From: Exiguobacterium sp. s146
GTDB lineage: Bacteria; Bacillota; Bacilli; Exiguobacteriales; Exiguobacteriaceae
Direction: 5' to 3'
Length of the DNA: 64,000 nt
NCBI RefSeq assembly: GCF_018618415.1
Contig: NZ_JACSMA010000001.1
Coordinates: 682,001-746,000, forward strand
Shown: positions 37,632 through 47,296 of the stretch, in pieces
Position numbering within the stretch: position 1 is the stretch's first letter
Layout: every line of letters starts with the position of its first letter
Translations under genes and position numbers: made by a program
Notes under the pieces: generated by a model
Told to the model about the DNA's origin: nothing
Seen by the model: only the letters and a program-made list of their open reading frames with translations
The model's database searches: none

Positions 37632-39014
37632 TTACGACGCCTTCTTCTCGGCGACGTCTTTCTTATAATATTTCTCTGACGTGAAGAACTCGGTCGTCAA
37701 GCGCTTCACTTCACCGCTCAACATCAGGACGGCAATCATGTTCGGGATGAGAATCATCGCGAGCATCAAATCAAGGAAATTCCAAATCATTTGGGCGCCG
37801 CCAATCGCACCGATGACAATCGAGGCGATATAGACGACTTTCATCATGAAGCCGGCCTTCAATCCGAACAAGTACTCGGCTTGGCGTGACCCGTAGAAGA
37901 TGATGACGATGATCGTCGACAAGACGAAGAAGATGAGCGAAATCGTGACGAGCAGACTACCTGTGTAGCCGAAGTACTGTTGGAACGCGATCGTCGTCAG
38001 GGCTGCCGGGTCGTTCATCGCATCAGCCCGTGTCCACACACCAGAAGACAAGACGACGAACGCCGTTGTGCTACAGATAATGAGTGTATCGATGACGATA
38101 CCGATGACGGCCCAGAAGCCTTGCCGTACCGGATGATCGGTCTGGGCAGCCGCATGTGCAATCGGGGCCGTCCCGAGTCCTGCCTCGTTCGAATAGAGAC
38201 CACGGGCGAAGCCCCAACGAATCGTCTCGGCAATCGCGGCACCGGCGAAACCACCGAGCGCGGCCATCGGTTGGAAGGCATATGAGAAGATGAGCCCGAG
38301 CACTTCTGGGATTTGCGAGAAGTTCATCAAGACGATGACGAAGCCGGCACCGACATAGACGAGTGCCATCGCCGGAACGATGACTTCCGTCACTTTGGCA
38401 ATCCGTTTCATGCCGCCAAAGACGACGAGTCCGACGAGCCCGGCGACGATGATGCCGGTCACGAGCGTATTCCCGTTGAACGTCTCCCGGACGGCCGAGC
38501 TGACAGCGTTACCTTGGACCATGATGCTCGGGATGAGCTCAATCATGAGGGCGAAGGCAAACCAAGAGGCGAGCCATTTCAATTTCAAGCCTTTCGCCAT
38601 ATAGTAGACAGGACCGCCGACGAATTCACCGGCCTCGTTCTTCTCACGATAGCGGACCGCGAGGACGCTCTCCGAGAATTTGATGGCCATGCCGACGACC
38701 GCGATGACCCACATCCAGAAGATGGCGCCCGGACCGCCGAACATGATGGCGGCCGGCACCCCGATGATATTCGCCGCACCGATGGTTGACGATAAGGCTG
38801 ACGTTAACGCCTGGCGAGGGCTGATATCCCCTTCACCTTTTGGTTTTTTGAAGACACTTCCTAACGTTTGTTGCAGTATGTAGATGGGGTATCGGAATTG
38901 GAAGAATCCTAAACGAATCGTCAAATAGAGTCCAGATAACACGAGTAACGAGATGATCGGCACTCCCCACAGCCAATCTGAAATCGTCGTCACCACAGTC
39001 ACAAGTTGTTCCAC
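37632..39014 (-). CDS. Sodium:alanine/glycine symporter (AGCS family)
   Basis: This 460-residue protein has about eleven membrane helices and AGCS motifs GGPVYYMAKGL, GFAGAAIAETIRWGFARG and SNEAGLGTAPIAHAAA. It is predicted to import alanine or glycine with Na+. It starts from GTG at 39014, 6 bases after GGAGTGA. A -10-like TATATA lies about 30 bases upstream on the minus strand. It is single-gene. Confidence 0.92.
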   Translation of the reverse strand: MEQLVTVVTTISDWLWGVPIISLLVLSGLYLTIRLGFFQFRYPIYILQQTLGSVFKKPKGEGDISPRQALTSALSSTIGAANIIGVPAAIMFGGPGAIFWMWVIAVVGMAIKFSESVLAVRYREKNEAGEFVGGPVYYMAKGLKLKWLASWFAFALMIELIPSIMVQGNAVSSAVRETFNGNTLVTGIIVAGLVGLVVFGGMKRIAKVTEVIVPAMALVYVGAGFVIVLMNFSQIPEVLGLIFSYAFQPMAALGGFAGAAIAETIRWGFARGLYSNEAGLGTAPIAHAAAQTDHPVRQGFWAVIGIVIDTLIICSTTAFVVLSSGVWTRADAMNDPAALTTIAFQQYFGYTGSLLVTISLIFFVLSTIIVIIFYGSRQAEYLFGLKAGFMMKVVYIASIVIGAIGGAQMIWNFLDLMLAMILIPNMIAVLMLSGEVKRLTTEFFTSEKYYKKDVAEKKAS

Positions 39015-39107
39015 AACATCACTCCTATCCAGTATTTTACTTATATACTTTTGCCTAACAAGACAGCGGCTAAACCCATTCTTTGAAAATCAGAGGAGGA
39101 GACATGT

Positions 39108-39380
39108 ATGAAACGAGCACAACATCTTATCGTAACGGGCCGGGTCCAAGGAGTCGGTTTCCGATATTTCGCGCAAGCGACAGCCATTGAGTACGGCATC
39201 ACGGGCTGGGTCCGAAACTTGAATGATGGAACGGTCGAACTTCACGCGGAAGGGGACGAAGAAAGAGTAGAATCTTATAAACGCGCGCTCTATGACGGCA
39301 ATCGTTTTGTCGGGGTCGAACGGATTGAAGCGGAAGAGACGACGGTGGAATCGTTCCGGAAGTTCGATATTCGTTATTGA
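39108..39380 (+). CDS. acyP: Acylphosphatase
   Basis: This 90-residue protein has the full acylphosphatase signature: TGRVQGVGFRYFAQ with the phosphate-loop Arg and GWVRNLNDGTVELHAEG with the catalytic Asn. It hydrolyses acyl phosphates. GAGGAGGAG precedes the ATG. Confidence 0.95.
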   Translation: MKRAQHLIVTGRVQGVGFRYFAQATAIEYGITGWVRNLNDGTVELHAEGDEERVESYKRALYDGNRFVGVERIEAEETTVESFRKFDIRY

Positions 39381-39502
39381 CCAGTTTTCTCATAAAAAGC
39401 AAGTCACGCAGTGGAAATCCCCGATAATTTGTAAATTGAGGGAACGGTTCCATACAATAAATACACATTCCAAAAAAATAAACATCATTTTTGACGATAG
39501 GG

Positions 39503-39530
39503 TGGTCAAAAAAATGAAAGTGTGTATAAT
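39503..39530 (+). promoter_or_regulatory. brnQ promoter
   Basis: A consensus TATAAT at 39525-39530 has TGGTCA 16 bases upstream as a modest -35. Start is predicted near 39537. Confidence 0.6.
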
Positions 39531-39548
39531 GAAATAGACCAAGCGGTT

Positions 39549-39563
39549 TATTGTCAGAAAATT
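39549..39563 (+). promoter_or_regulatory. CodY box of brnQ
   Basis: TATTGTCAGAAAATT matches the CodY consensus AATTTTCWGAAAATT at 13 of 15 positions. It lies just downstream of the predicted start of transcription, where CodY bound to branched-chain amino acids and GTP would block transcription. Confidence 0.65.
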
Positions 39564-39620
39564 TAGTCATTTGATTCATTGGTAAAACGGAAGGTATTAC
39601 ACGTATGTGGAGGTAGTTGT

Positions 39621-40940
39621 ATGAAAAAATCGACATTATTCCCGTTAGCATTTACGATTTTCGCATTATTCTTCGGGGCCGGGAACTTGCTGTTCCCTCC
39701 GATGTTAGGTGCGATGGCAGGACAGAACCTCGTCCCAGCCTTGATCGGTTTCGTCATTACCGGTGTAGGGCTGCCATTACTCGCGCTCTTCGCAGTCGCG
39801 CGGGTCGGCGGTGGGTCTGATCAAATCGCTCGGTACATTCCGAAGCGACTTGCGCTCGTCTTGACGGGATTAATGTACGTGGCGATTGGACCGTTCTTCG
39901 GGATTCCTCGGACGGCAGCCGTCACGTATGAGATGGGAGTCGTACCGTTTCTCGGTGCGCCATCTACGCTCACTCTCGCAATCAGTTCAACTGTCTTCTT
40001 CGGTTTGACGTTCTTCTTGACGTTACGCGCACAAAAATTGATTGAAGTCATCGGACGCATCATCACGCCAGTCCTCTTGCTCTTGCTTGCGGCAATCGGA
40101 ATCACGAACCTCGTGGCTCCTCAAGGAAAGCCGATTGCACCAGCAGAAGGATATGAAACGTGGATCGGTGCTCTCGGGGAGGGCTTCAAGCAAGGCTACT
40201 TGACGATGGACGTCTTCGGAGCTCTCGTCTTCGGTGCCATCGTGCTCGTCACGCTCAAGGCGAACGGCATGACAGATAAGAAACAAGCATCATCTCTTCT
40301 TCGCTCAGCTGGGATGATCGCAGTTACGTGTTTGATGCTCGTCTATATCTCGCTCGGTTCAATCGGGGCGAATATGACTGGTCAAACGGGAACGACTGAC
40401 GGTGCTAGCTTGCTTCAAGCGTTTGCAGGTTCATCTTTCGGGCAAGTCGGAATGCTCGCGCTCGGGGCTGCGGTCTTCCTCGCTTGTTTGACGACAGCGG
40501 TCGGACTCATTACTGAGTTCTCACGCTTTATCAGTGATACGTTTGAGTCATTCAAGTATCACCAAGTCGTCATCGCGACGACATTGTTCGGCTTCATGAT
40601 TTCACTCGTGGGTCTTGGCATGTTGATTGAAATCGCGGTACCGCTTCTCACGCTCTTGTATCCGGTCATGATCGCGCTCGTGCTCGTATCCATCACAGAG
40701 CGGATTCAACGGAACCCGCACGTCGCCATGAAGGCGACTGTGTATACGGCGCTCGTGCTCTCGCTCTTCGAGACGACACACGGATTGGCGCCATCAGCGG
40801 CTACATCATGGATCACGAACTTGCCGATGGCCGAGATCGGACTCGCCTGGGCAGTTCCAACCTTGATTGTGTATGTGATCGCACTGTTGTTACCGAAACA
40901 TCGTGCCAATCAATCACTCGCCCAATCACGCATCTCATAA
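39621..40940 (+). CDS. brnQ: Branched-chain amino acid transport system carrier BrnQ
   Basis: This 439-residue LIVCS-family importer of leucine, isoleucine and valine with Na+ starts MKKSTLFPLAFTIFALFFGA and has the conserved GAGNLLFPPMLG and twelve helices. The ATG at 39621 follows GGAGGTAG. A CodY box in the leader suggests repression when branched-chain amino acids are abundant, in line with brnQ in Bacillus. Confidence 0.94.
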   Translation: MKKSTLFPLAFTIFALFFGAGNLLFPPMLGAMAGQNLVPALIGFVITGVGLPLLALFAVARVGGGSDQIARYIPKRLALVLTGLMYVAIGPFFGIPRTAAVTYEMGVVPFLGAPSTLTLAISSTVFFGLTFFLTLRAQKLIEVIGRIITPVLLLLLAAIGITNLVAPQGKPIAPAEGYETWIGALGEGFKQGYLTMDVFGALVFGAIVLVTLKANGMTDKKQASSLLRSAGMIAVTCLMLVYISLGSIGANMTGQTGTTDGASLLQAFAGSSFGQVGMLALGAAVFLACLTTAVGLITEFSRFISDTFESFKYHQVVIATTLFGFMISLVGLGMLIEIAVPLLTLLYPVMIALVLVSITERIQRNPHVAMKATVYTALVLSLFETTHGLAPSAATSWITNLPMAEIGLAWAVPTLIVYVIALLLPKHRANQSLAQSRIS

Positions 40941-40952
40941 GCAAAGTGAACG

Positions 40953-40985
40953 AACACCCGTCCTCTGGTCAAGGATGGGTGTTTT
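40953..40985 (+). terminator. brnQ terminator
   Basis: AACACCCGTCCT pairs with AGGATGGGTGTT, with one mismatch, followed by a short T run. Confidence 0.8.
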
Positions 40986-41055
40986 GCTGTCTTATCGTTT
41001 GCTCATTCTAATCATCAACAAGTAAAATGAAAGGATGAAAAGGAAGTGACCACAA

Positions 41056-42237
41056 TTGACGACTAAACAAAAGAAACAATTGGCGATTCTCATGTTGAAC
41101 ATGTTCATCGCTGTAGCAGGATTTGGGATTATCATTCCGATTATTCCAGACTATTTAAAGATGATCGGGGAGGGCGGGACTGCCGCTGGTCTCATGATCT
41201 CGGTCTTCGCCGGGGCCCAGTTGCTCATGTCACCGATTGCCGGGAAATGGGCGGACGTTTACGGCCGCAGGCTCATGATTATTCTCGGGCTGATCGGTTT
41301 CACCGTATCGATGGGCGTCTTTTACTTATCCGATAACTTGACGGTCTTGCTCATATCACGAGCTATCGGCGGCGTCGGGGCCGCTCTGCTCATCCCGGCC
41401 ATCTTTGCCTACGTCGCGGATATCACGACGCTCAAGCAACGGGCCAAAGGGAACAGCTATATTTCCGCGGCAATGTCGCTCGGGATTGTCATCGGGCCAG
41501 GAATCGGTGGTTTCTTCGCCGAATTTGGATTGAAGGCACCACTCCTATTGTCGGCGATCGTGTCATTTGTCGCCGTCATCTCGTCAATCATTCTATTGAA
41601 AGAACCAGATCGTGAACCGTACGTCCAAACGAATGAGAGTGAATCGTTACCGCGCCAACTCGTCTCGTCGACCCGGAAGCCGTATTTCTTCGTCCTCGTC
41701 ATCAACTTGGTCATGGCGTTCGGTTTGATGGCGTATGAGTCGGTCCTCGGTCTGTTCGTCAGTGAGACGTTCAGCGCGACGCCGCAACAGATCGCGGTCA
41801 TGATCACCGGGACGGGAATCGTCAGTGTCATCGTGCAACTGTTCGCGGTCGACCGTCTCGTCTCGCTGTTCGGTGAGATTAAAGTCGTGCTCATCTTTAT
41901 CATGCTGGCCGCACTCGGCTTCTTGTTCTCGCTGTTTGCCGGGTCTTACGCGATCTTCTTCGCGGTCACGTTGATTATCTTCTTGTCGACGTCGATTTTA
42001 CGACCGGTATTGAATACGCTCGTCTCGAAAATGGCAGATAAAGAGCAAGGGTTTGCGATGGGGATGAACAATGCCTACATGAGCATCGGGAATATCGTCG
42101 GACCGACGCTTGCCGGCATCGCCTTCGATATCGATATGCGCTATCCGTTTGTGATGGGGCTCATCCTGTTGCTCGTGACGTTCGCGGGGACTTTGAATTG
42201 GTCGAAACGGAACACGGCGGCCACGTTCGAACAATAA
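41056..42237 (+). CDS. MFS multidrug efflux transporter, NorA/Bmr-like
   Basis: This 393-residue protein has twelve membrane segments and the DHA1 motifs GFGIIIPIIPDYL (helix 1), GKWADVYGRRLMI (motif A) and GIVIGPGIGGFFAE (motif C of antiporters). It is closest in layout to NorA/Bmr/Blt pumps. Actual substrates are unknown. It starts from TTG at 41056 about 8 bases after AGGAAGTG. The next gene follows after 17 bases and may be co-transcribed. Confidence 0.85.
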   Translation: MTTKQKKQLAILMLNMFIAVAGFGIIIPIIPDYLKMIGEGGTAAGLMISVFAGAQLLMSPIAGKWADVYGRRLMIILGLIGFTVSMGVFYLSDNLTVLLISRAIGGVGAALLIPAIFAYVADITTLKQRAKGNSYISAAMSLGIVIGPGIGGFFAEFGLKAPLLLSAIVSFVAVISSIILLKEPDREPYVQTNESESLPRQLVSSTRKPYFFVLVINLVMAFGLMAYESVLGLFVSETFSATPQQIAVMITGTGIVSVIVQLFAVDRLVSLFGEIKVVLIFIMLAALGFLFSLFAGSYAIFFAVTLIIFLSTSILRPVLNTLVSKMADKEQGFAMGMNNAYMSIGNIVGPTLAGIAFDIDMRYPFVMGLILLLVTFAGTLNWSKRNTAATFEQ

Positions 42238-42254
42238 GTTGAGGAGGGAATGTG

Positions 42255-43100
42255 ATGATTTATGTCGGTGTGACGGGGTGGGGAGACCATGATTTACTGT
42301 ATACGACCCCAGAAGAACGAAAACATAAACTGTCGACCTACGCGGGACATTTTCCGACCGTTGAAATCGATTCCTCGTTTTATGCGATTCAACCGGTGAA
42401 AAATTACGAGAAATGGAACCAGGAAACACCGGAAACGTTCCAATTCATCGTCAAAGTTTCCAGGGAAATGAGCGGGCATGACCGGGAACCGAAGCTCCCC
42501 CTCGCCGAGCTGTTCAAACGTTATCGCACGTCCGTCGAACCGCTGAAGCAGGCCGGGAAGCTACGGGCCGTGCTCGTCCAGCTCCCGCCTTGGTTCGATG
42601 TCTCGAAGCCGCATCTCGATTATTTACGGACAATCCGTGACGAGTTGCGCGACTATGACATCGCCATCGAGTTTCGGAACCCGACGTGGTTCTCCGAGGC
42701 GTTCCGGGAGCGGACGCTCGCATTCTTGGCGGAGCAACGCTTCATCAATACGATTTGTGATGAACCGCAGACGAAAGAGAGCAGCATCCCGTTCGTCCCG
42801 GTCGTGACCAACCCGGACGTGGCGGTCGTGCGTCTGCACGGCCGTAATACCGCCGGCTGGCTCCGAAAGCCGGGCATGACGAGTCAAGAGTGGCGTCACG
42901 TCCGCTGCCTGTACCGCTATAGTGAAGAGGAGCTGCAGGAGCTCGCCGCGGCGCTCAGACAAGTCGACGAGAAGGCGAAGTCGGTGTACGTCTACTTCAA
43001 CAACAACTCGGCCAGAGACGCGGTACCGAACGCCAAACGGCTGATTGAGATTCTCGGTGCCGAATATGAACTCGCCCCGAGCCAAATCAGCCTGTTCTAG
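42255..43100 (+). CDS. yunF: DUF72 family protein YunF
   Basis: This 281-residue protein has the DUF72 (YecE/YunF) pattern: IYVGVTGWGD at the start, VEIDSSFYAIQP, FQFIVKVSREMS and a C-terminal VYVYFNNN segment. The fold is TIM-barrel-like and the function is unknown. The ATG at 42255 is better spaced from GAGGAGGG than the GTG at 42252. It is followed 14 bases later by a yunD-like gene, as in the Bacillus yun cluster. Confidence 0.9.
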   Translation: MIYVGVTGWGDHDLLYTTPEERKHKLSTYAGHFPTVEIDSSFYAIQPVKNYEKWNQETPETFQFIVKVSREMSGHDREPKLPLAELFKRYRTSVEPLKQAGKLRAVLVQLPPWFDVSKPHLDYLRTIRDELRDYDIAIEFRNPTWFSEAFRERTLAFLAEQRFINTICDEPQTKESSIPFVPVVTNPDVAVVRLHGRNTAGWLRKPGMTSQEWRHVRCLYRYSEEELQELAAALRQVDEKAKSVYVYFNNNSARDAVPNAKRLIEILGAEYELAPSQISLF

Positions 43101-43114
43101 GAAGGGGAATCGTC

Positions 43115-44455
43115 TTGAGAATGATTACGATGTTCCATTATAATGACTTACATTCTAAATTTCATAACTGGCCGCGGCTCGTCTCGTTTTTGAATGAGCA
43201 TCGCACGGACGATACGCTCGTTTTCGATCTCGGCGACCACGCCGACCGGACCCATCCGGCGACGGAGGTGACGCGCGGACGAGTGAACGTGCGCCTGCTC
43301 AATCGGATTCAACCGACCGCGGTCACCATCGGCAATAACGAAGGCATCACCTTCCCGCACGATTGGCTCGCCCGTTTATATGATGACGCCGCGTTCCCGG
43401 TCCTGCTCGGAAACGTCTATCATGCCGATGGCGAACGACCGGACTGGGCGTCGGAGACGCTCATCGTCGAACGAGACGGCATCCGAATCGGACTGTTCGG
43501 GGTGACCGCACCGTATGAGGAACTTTACCCTGAACTTGGTTGGGCGATTGAAGCGCCGCATACGACAACGACACGTGCCCTCGAGACGCTTCGAGACTGC
43601 GACGTCATCATCGCGCTCAGCCATCTCGGTTTTTATGCTGACGAACGGCTTGCCGAGGCGTTCCCTGAAATCGATGTCATCCTCGGGGCCCATACCCATC
43701 ACGTACTCGATGACGGTGTCGTCACGAACGGCGTCCTGATTGCACAGGCCGGCAAGTACGGCCAGTATGTCGGTCAAGTCGAGCTGACGTTCGAAGGGGA
43801 ACAGCTCGTCGATAAGCGGGCTTGCCTCCACGATTTGTCGGAGCGTGAACCGGACACGGCGACGGTCGCGGTCTTAGCGGAAGAGTATGGTCAGGCCGAG
43901 CGTCTGCTTGAGGTGACCATTGCCGAGACACCAGGTTATGCGAGTGACTGGTTCGGACCGTCGGCCATCGGAGACTTGTTGGCGAGCGGGCTCGCGGACT
44001 GGTGTGACGCCGAGATGAGTATCATCCCGTCCGGCGTCTTATTAGAAGGTTTGCGCCCCGGACACGTCACGCTCAATATGTTGCACCGGATTTGTCCGCA
44101 TCCGATCAATCCGTGTGTCTTGACGCTTGACGGGGCGACCCTCGTGCGATTTTTGAACGACGTCCAAGAAGATGCGTTCACGACGATGCATGTCCGTGGC
44201 CTCGGTTTTCGCGGGACGGTGCTCGGTAGTCCGATTCTCCATGGCATCGATAGCCGACAAGGTCGCTATTTGATCAATGGTAAGGAAATCATACTAGACA
44301 GGACGTATCGTGTCGCCACGGTCGACATGTTCACGTTCGGACCGCTCCTTCCGTATTTGGCCGATCAGCCGAAACGTTACTTTATGCCGGAACTGTTGCG
44401 TGACGTGTTACGCGAGACAATCGTGAGCCGCCATAACGCCATCCGAAAAGGATAG
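43115..44455 (+). CDS. yunD: Cytoplasmic metallophosphatase/5'-nucleotidase YunD-like
   Basis: This 446-residue enzyme has the metallophosphatase motifs FHYNDLHSKFHNW (DLH), DLGDHADRT, IGNNEG and GAHTHHVLDDG, then a 5'-nucleotidase C-terminal domain. Note GNNE, where the usual motif is GNHE: the metal-binding and catalytic His is Asn here, a known variation of the YunD branch. It has no signal peptide, unlike the paralogue at 9139. It starts at TTG 43115 after AAGGGGAA. Confidence 0.87.
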   Translation: MRMITMFHYNDLHSKFHNWPRLVSFLNEHRTDDTLVFDLGDHADRTHPATEVTRGRVNVRLLNRIQPTAVTIGNNEGITFPHDWLARLYDDAAFPVLLGNVYHADGERPDWASETLIVERDGIRIGLFGVTAPYEELYPELGWAIEAPHTTTTRALETLRDCDVIIALSHLGFYADERLAEAFPEIDVILGAHTHHVLDDGVVTNGVLIAQAGKYGQYVGQVELTFEGEQLVDKRACLHDLSEREPDTATVAVLAEEYGQAERLLEVTIAETPGYASDWFGPSAIGDLLASGLADWCDAEMSIIPSGVLLEGLRPGHVTLNMLHRICPHPINPCVLTLDGATLVRFLNDVQEDAFTTMHVRGLGFRGTVLGSPILHGIDSRQGRYLINGKEIILDRTYRVATVDMFTFGPLLPYLADQPKRYFMPELLRDVLRETIVSRHNAIRKG

Positions 44456-44503
44456 GGACGGGACCGCTCGGCATGCTATGATAGAAGTGTGGAGGTGTGA
44501 AAC

Positions 44504-44884
44504 ATGATTAGAGTGAATCGCCACGGCTATACCGTCATCGAAGAGAAGCGTGACGGTTTTGACGAGGAAGCGTTCATCGCACGCTATAGCGACGTGCTCG
44601 ATAAATACGATTATATCGTCGGCGATTGGGGCCACGGGCAACTTCGGTTGAAAGGGTTCTATGAGACGAAGTCCAAGTTCGCGACGTATGACAATCGAAT
44701 CGATCACGTGATGGATTACGTGTATGAATACTGTAACTTTGGATGCCCGTTCTTTGTACTCAAAAAAGAGACAGAAATTGATGAAGCAGAAGACGGTCCA
44801 GTCTTCGGCGGCACGAAACAACCGCTCAAACTGAAACGCAAATTCAATAAATCGGAAGAGGCCGAGCCTTCGACCGGAACATGA
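44504..44884 (+). CDS. yutD: YutD family protein
   Basis: This 126-residue soluble protein has the YutD core YDYIVGDWGHGQLRLKGFY and YEYCNFGCPFFVLKK, conserved throughout Bacillales and of unknown function. GGAGGTG precedes the ATG. It has a charged C-terminal tail. Confidence 0.92.
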   Translation: MIRVNRHGYTVIEEKRDGFDEEAFIARYSDVLDKYDYIVGDWGHGQLRLKGFYETKSKFATYDNRIDHVMDYVYEYCNFGCPFFVLKKETEIDEAEDGPVFGGTKQPLKLKRKFNKSEEAEPSTGT

Positions 44885-44885
44885 C

Positions 44886-44912
44886 GCGCTGATGACATCA
44901 GCGCTTTTTTTA
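44886..44912 (+). terminator. yutD terminator
   Basis: GCGCTGATG-A-CATCAGCGC is followed by TTTTTTT. The loop may open by one or two pairs. Confidence 0.88.
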
Positions 44913-45050
44913 TTACATTTATTTTCCAAATGTTTCTTTTAGGTGAAAAGACGGTGTGACGGGTTTAGGAATAGAAAAATTGTGATAACTTATATTTAAG
45001 GTTATTAATTTTGTTTGGGTTTTTGTGGGTTTTGGAAGTGAGGTGGAAGT

Positions 45051-45356
45051 ATGCAACACGTACAAACGGCGACTGTCGGTGACCGCGATGACGTCCATAA
45101 TCGAATTCACAATTTCGGCTTGGGGCTACTCGCGATGTTGTTCTTCGGGTTCGGGAGTATCATGACGTTTTACTTCACCGCCGCAGTCCTGATCTATGAG
45201 GTTGTCCACGTCTTGCTGATCCGCCGCTTTGAATATCGTCAGGCGTTTTTGAGAAGCCGTCTCTTTAAAATTATTTCGTTGACGGCAGTGGCCACAGGAG
45301 TGCTCTTATTTATCGTATCGATGTCCCAGTTTTTCATGGGCAATATCATGTATTGA
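45051..45356 (+). CDS. Small membrane protein of unknown function
   Basis: This 101-residue protein has a charged N-terminal 22 residues, then hydrophobic segments at about 24-55 (probably two helices) and 75-95. GAGGTGG precedes the ATG. It is not recognised. It replaces the lipA-yutC segment expected here from the Bacillus subtilis order. Confidence 0.65.
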   Translation: MQHVQTATVGDRDDVHNRIHNFGLGLLAMLFFGFGSIMTFYFTAAVLIYEVVHVLLIRRFEYRQAFLRSRLFKIISLTAVATGVLLFIVSMSQFFMGNIMY

Positions 45357-45387
45357 AGGGAAGGGAAAAACCTTTTCCTTTTTTTCG
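45354..45387 (+). terminator. Weak rho-independent terminator
   Basis: AAGGGAAGG can pair imperfectly with CCTTTTCCTT, followed by a T tract. Confidence 0.5.
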
Positions 45388-45455
45388 TGTTTTTTGAAAC
45401 TTTTCATGAAGGGATGACGTACACTTAGGAGAGAACTTAAAAAAGGATGATGAAA

Positions 45456-46124
45456 ATGACTGCACAACTCAAGCAACATGCACAACAAATGTTAACTGGT
45501 AAGCGTTGGCTACTCGCCGGGCTATTAATTTTGGTCGTCGTCTTGAACGGGATTCCACAATCGTTCGCGCCTCCTGTAGATCCAGAAGCGGTCCCAACAG
45601 CAGCGGACACGGGACTCACGTTCTTGTCGCTCCTCCTCACACTATTGATTGCACCGCTCGCCATCGGTTGGTCTTGGCTCGTCCTGTCTGTATCGCGCGG
45701 TGACAAGCCGGTTGTCTCGACATTGTTCGAGCCGTTCAAAACGGGATACGTCAAGCACGTGCTCGCCCCGTTCTTCATGGGATTGTTTATCTTCCTTTGG
45801 TCGTTGCTCCTCGTGATTCCGGGAATCATCAAAAGTTTCTCGTACTCGCTCACGTATTACATCTTGCGTGACCAGCCGGAACTATCTGCCCTCGAGGCGA
45901 TCACCGAATCACGCCGGATGATGGACGGGCATAAGATGGATGCGTTCAAACTCGTCCTCTCGTTCATCGGTTGGTTCCTTCTTGGGATCATTACGCTCGG
46001 AATCGGTTTCTTGTACGTCTATCCGTACTTCACGACGACGTACGCGACGTTCTACGATTCACTCCGCAAAGCGGAACAACCGCAGACGAATCATGTCGGC
46101 ACTGACTTTGAACAAGGATTTTAA
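45456..46124 (+). CDS. DUF975-type membrane protein
   Basis: This 222-residue protein has five or six membrane segments and the DUF975 pattern: a hydrophobic N-terminal helix, then WSWLVLSVSRG, FKTGYVKHVLA, IPGIIKSFSYSLTYYILRDQP, ESRRMMDGHKM and YPYFTTTYATFYD (read as separate blocks). The function is unknown. The ATG at 45456 is best spaced from AAAAGG. It ends at the terminator shared with glpX. Confidence 0.85.
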   Translation: MTAQLKQHAQQMLTGKRWLLAGLLILVVVLNGIPQSFAPPVDPEAVPTAADTGLTFLSLLLTLLIAPLAIGWSWLVLSVSRGDKPVVSTLFEPFKTGYVKHVLAPFFMGLFIFLWSLLLVIPGIIKSFSYSLTYYILRDQPELSALEAITESRRMMDGHKMDAFKLVLSFIGWFLLGIITLGIGFLYVYPYFTTTYATFYDSLRKAEQPQTNHVGTDFEQGF

Positions 46125-46157
46125 ACGACAAACGCCGCTCATGAGAGCGGCGTTTTC
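46125..46157. terminator. Bidirectional terminator between the DUF975 gene and glpX
   Basis: AACGCCGCTC-ATG-AGAGCGGCGTT forms a GC-rich stem flanked by A and T runs on both sides. Confidence 0.9.
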
Positions 46158-47138
46158 TTATGCGTTGACTTCTTGTTTTTGTAGGTATGGCTTGAGCGAT
46201 AACGTGTGCTCGGCGACGACTTTACGAATCGTCTTTGTCTTAGAGCGCATGACGAGTGACGTCGTCTCGACGATATCGTCCGTCAAGAATTTGACGCCAT
46301 CGAGCAATTCACCTGATGTGACGCCTGTCGCTGCGAAGATGCAGTCGTCGCTCTTGACGAGGTCGTCAAGCGTGAGCAATTGGAGCGGGTCCTCGATTCC
46401 CATCGAGATGACACGAGCCGTTTCTTCCTCGTTCATCGGATGGAGGCGTGCCTGCATGTCACCACCGAGCGCCTTGACGGCCGCTGCCGTGATGACGCCT
46501 TCTGGTGCGCCGCCTGTACTGATGAAGATATCGATCGGGTTCGACTTGACGGCCGCCGCGATTCCGGCCGAGACGTCACCATCTTCGAACAATTTGACGC
46601 GTGCGCCCATGTTCATCGCCGCTTGACGGAAATGTTCGTGACGGTCACGGTCTTGCATGATGACCGTCACTTCCTCGATGCGTTTGCCGTTATAGAGAGC
46701 GGCCTTCTCGATAATCGACTCGAGCGGTTCATCGAGTGAGACTTTCCCTTTCAGGTTCGGACCGACGACGAGCTTATCCATATACATATCTGGTGCGTGG
46801 AGGAGGGCGCCTTTATCCGCGACTGCGATGACGACCATCGCGTCCCCGAGTCCTTTGGCGACGATGGACGTCCCTTCGAGCGGGTCGACGGCGATATCGA
46901 CTTCTGGTCCGAATGTCGTTCCGAGACGTTCGCCAATATAAAGCATCGGTGCCTCATCGAGTTCACCTTCACCAATCACGACGGTTGCATCCATATTGAT
47001 TGTGCCGAGCACTTCACGCATGGCCGATGTCGCTGCATCATCCGCTTCATTCTTCTGGCCACGACCGATCCATTTCGATGAAGCCAGTGCTGCCGCCTCG
47101 GTTGCTCGTACGATCTCTAATGCTAATTCTCGTTCCAT
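46158..47138 (-). CDS. glpX: Class II fructose-1,6-bisphosphatase
   Basis: This 326-residue GlpX enzyme performs a key step of gluconeogenesis. It has the metal-binding motifs VIGEGELDEAPML and AVDPLEGTSIVAKG (lithium-sensitive phosphatase fold) and FISTGGAPEGVITAAA. The first residues (MERELALEIVRATEAAALAS) are typical. It is divergent from yutE. No cre or CcpN site could be fixed in the 158-base gap, which contains only loose palindromes such as TAATCATTA. Confidence 0.95.
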   Translation of the reverse strand: MERELALEIVRATEAAALASSKWIGRGQKNEADDAATSAMREVLGTINMDATVVIGEGELDEAPMLYIGERLGTTFGPEVDIAVDPLEGTSIVAKGLGDAMVVIAVADKGALLHAPDMYMDKLVVGPNLKGKVSLDEPLESIIEKAALYNGKRIEEVTVIMQDRDRHEHFRQAAMNMGARVKLFEDGDVSAGIAAAVKSNPIDIFISTGGAPEGVITAAAVKALGGDMQARLHPMNEEETARVISMGIEDPLQLLTLDDLVKSDDCIFAATGVTSGELLDGVKFLTDDIVETTSLVMRSKTKTIRKVVAEHTLSLKPYLQKQEVNA

Positions 47139-47296
47139 AGTGTTGTACCCTCCACGTGATATCTATTTAATGTGACATACTAATCATTAGGTTAATCCGT
47201 GAATTAGTGTATCACAATCACGTAAATGATGTAAATAGGAGAGATTCTTTTCTCGAGCGAGAAAAAGGATTACTATAGGAGGCAGGGGGGATTGCG

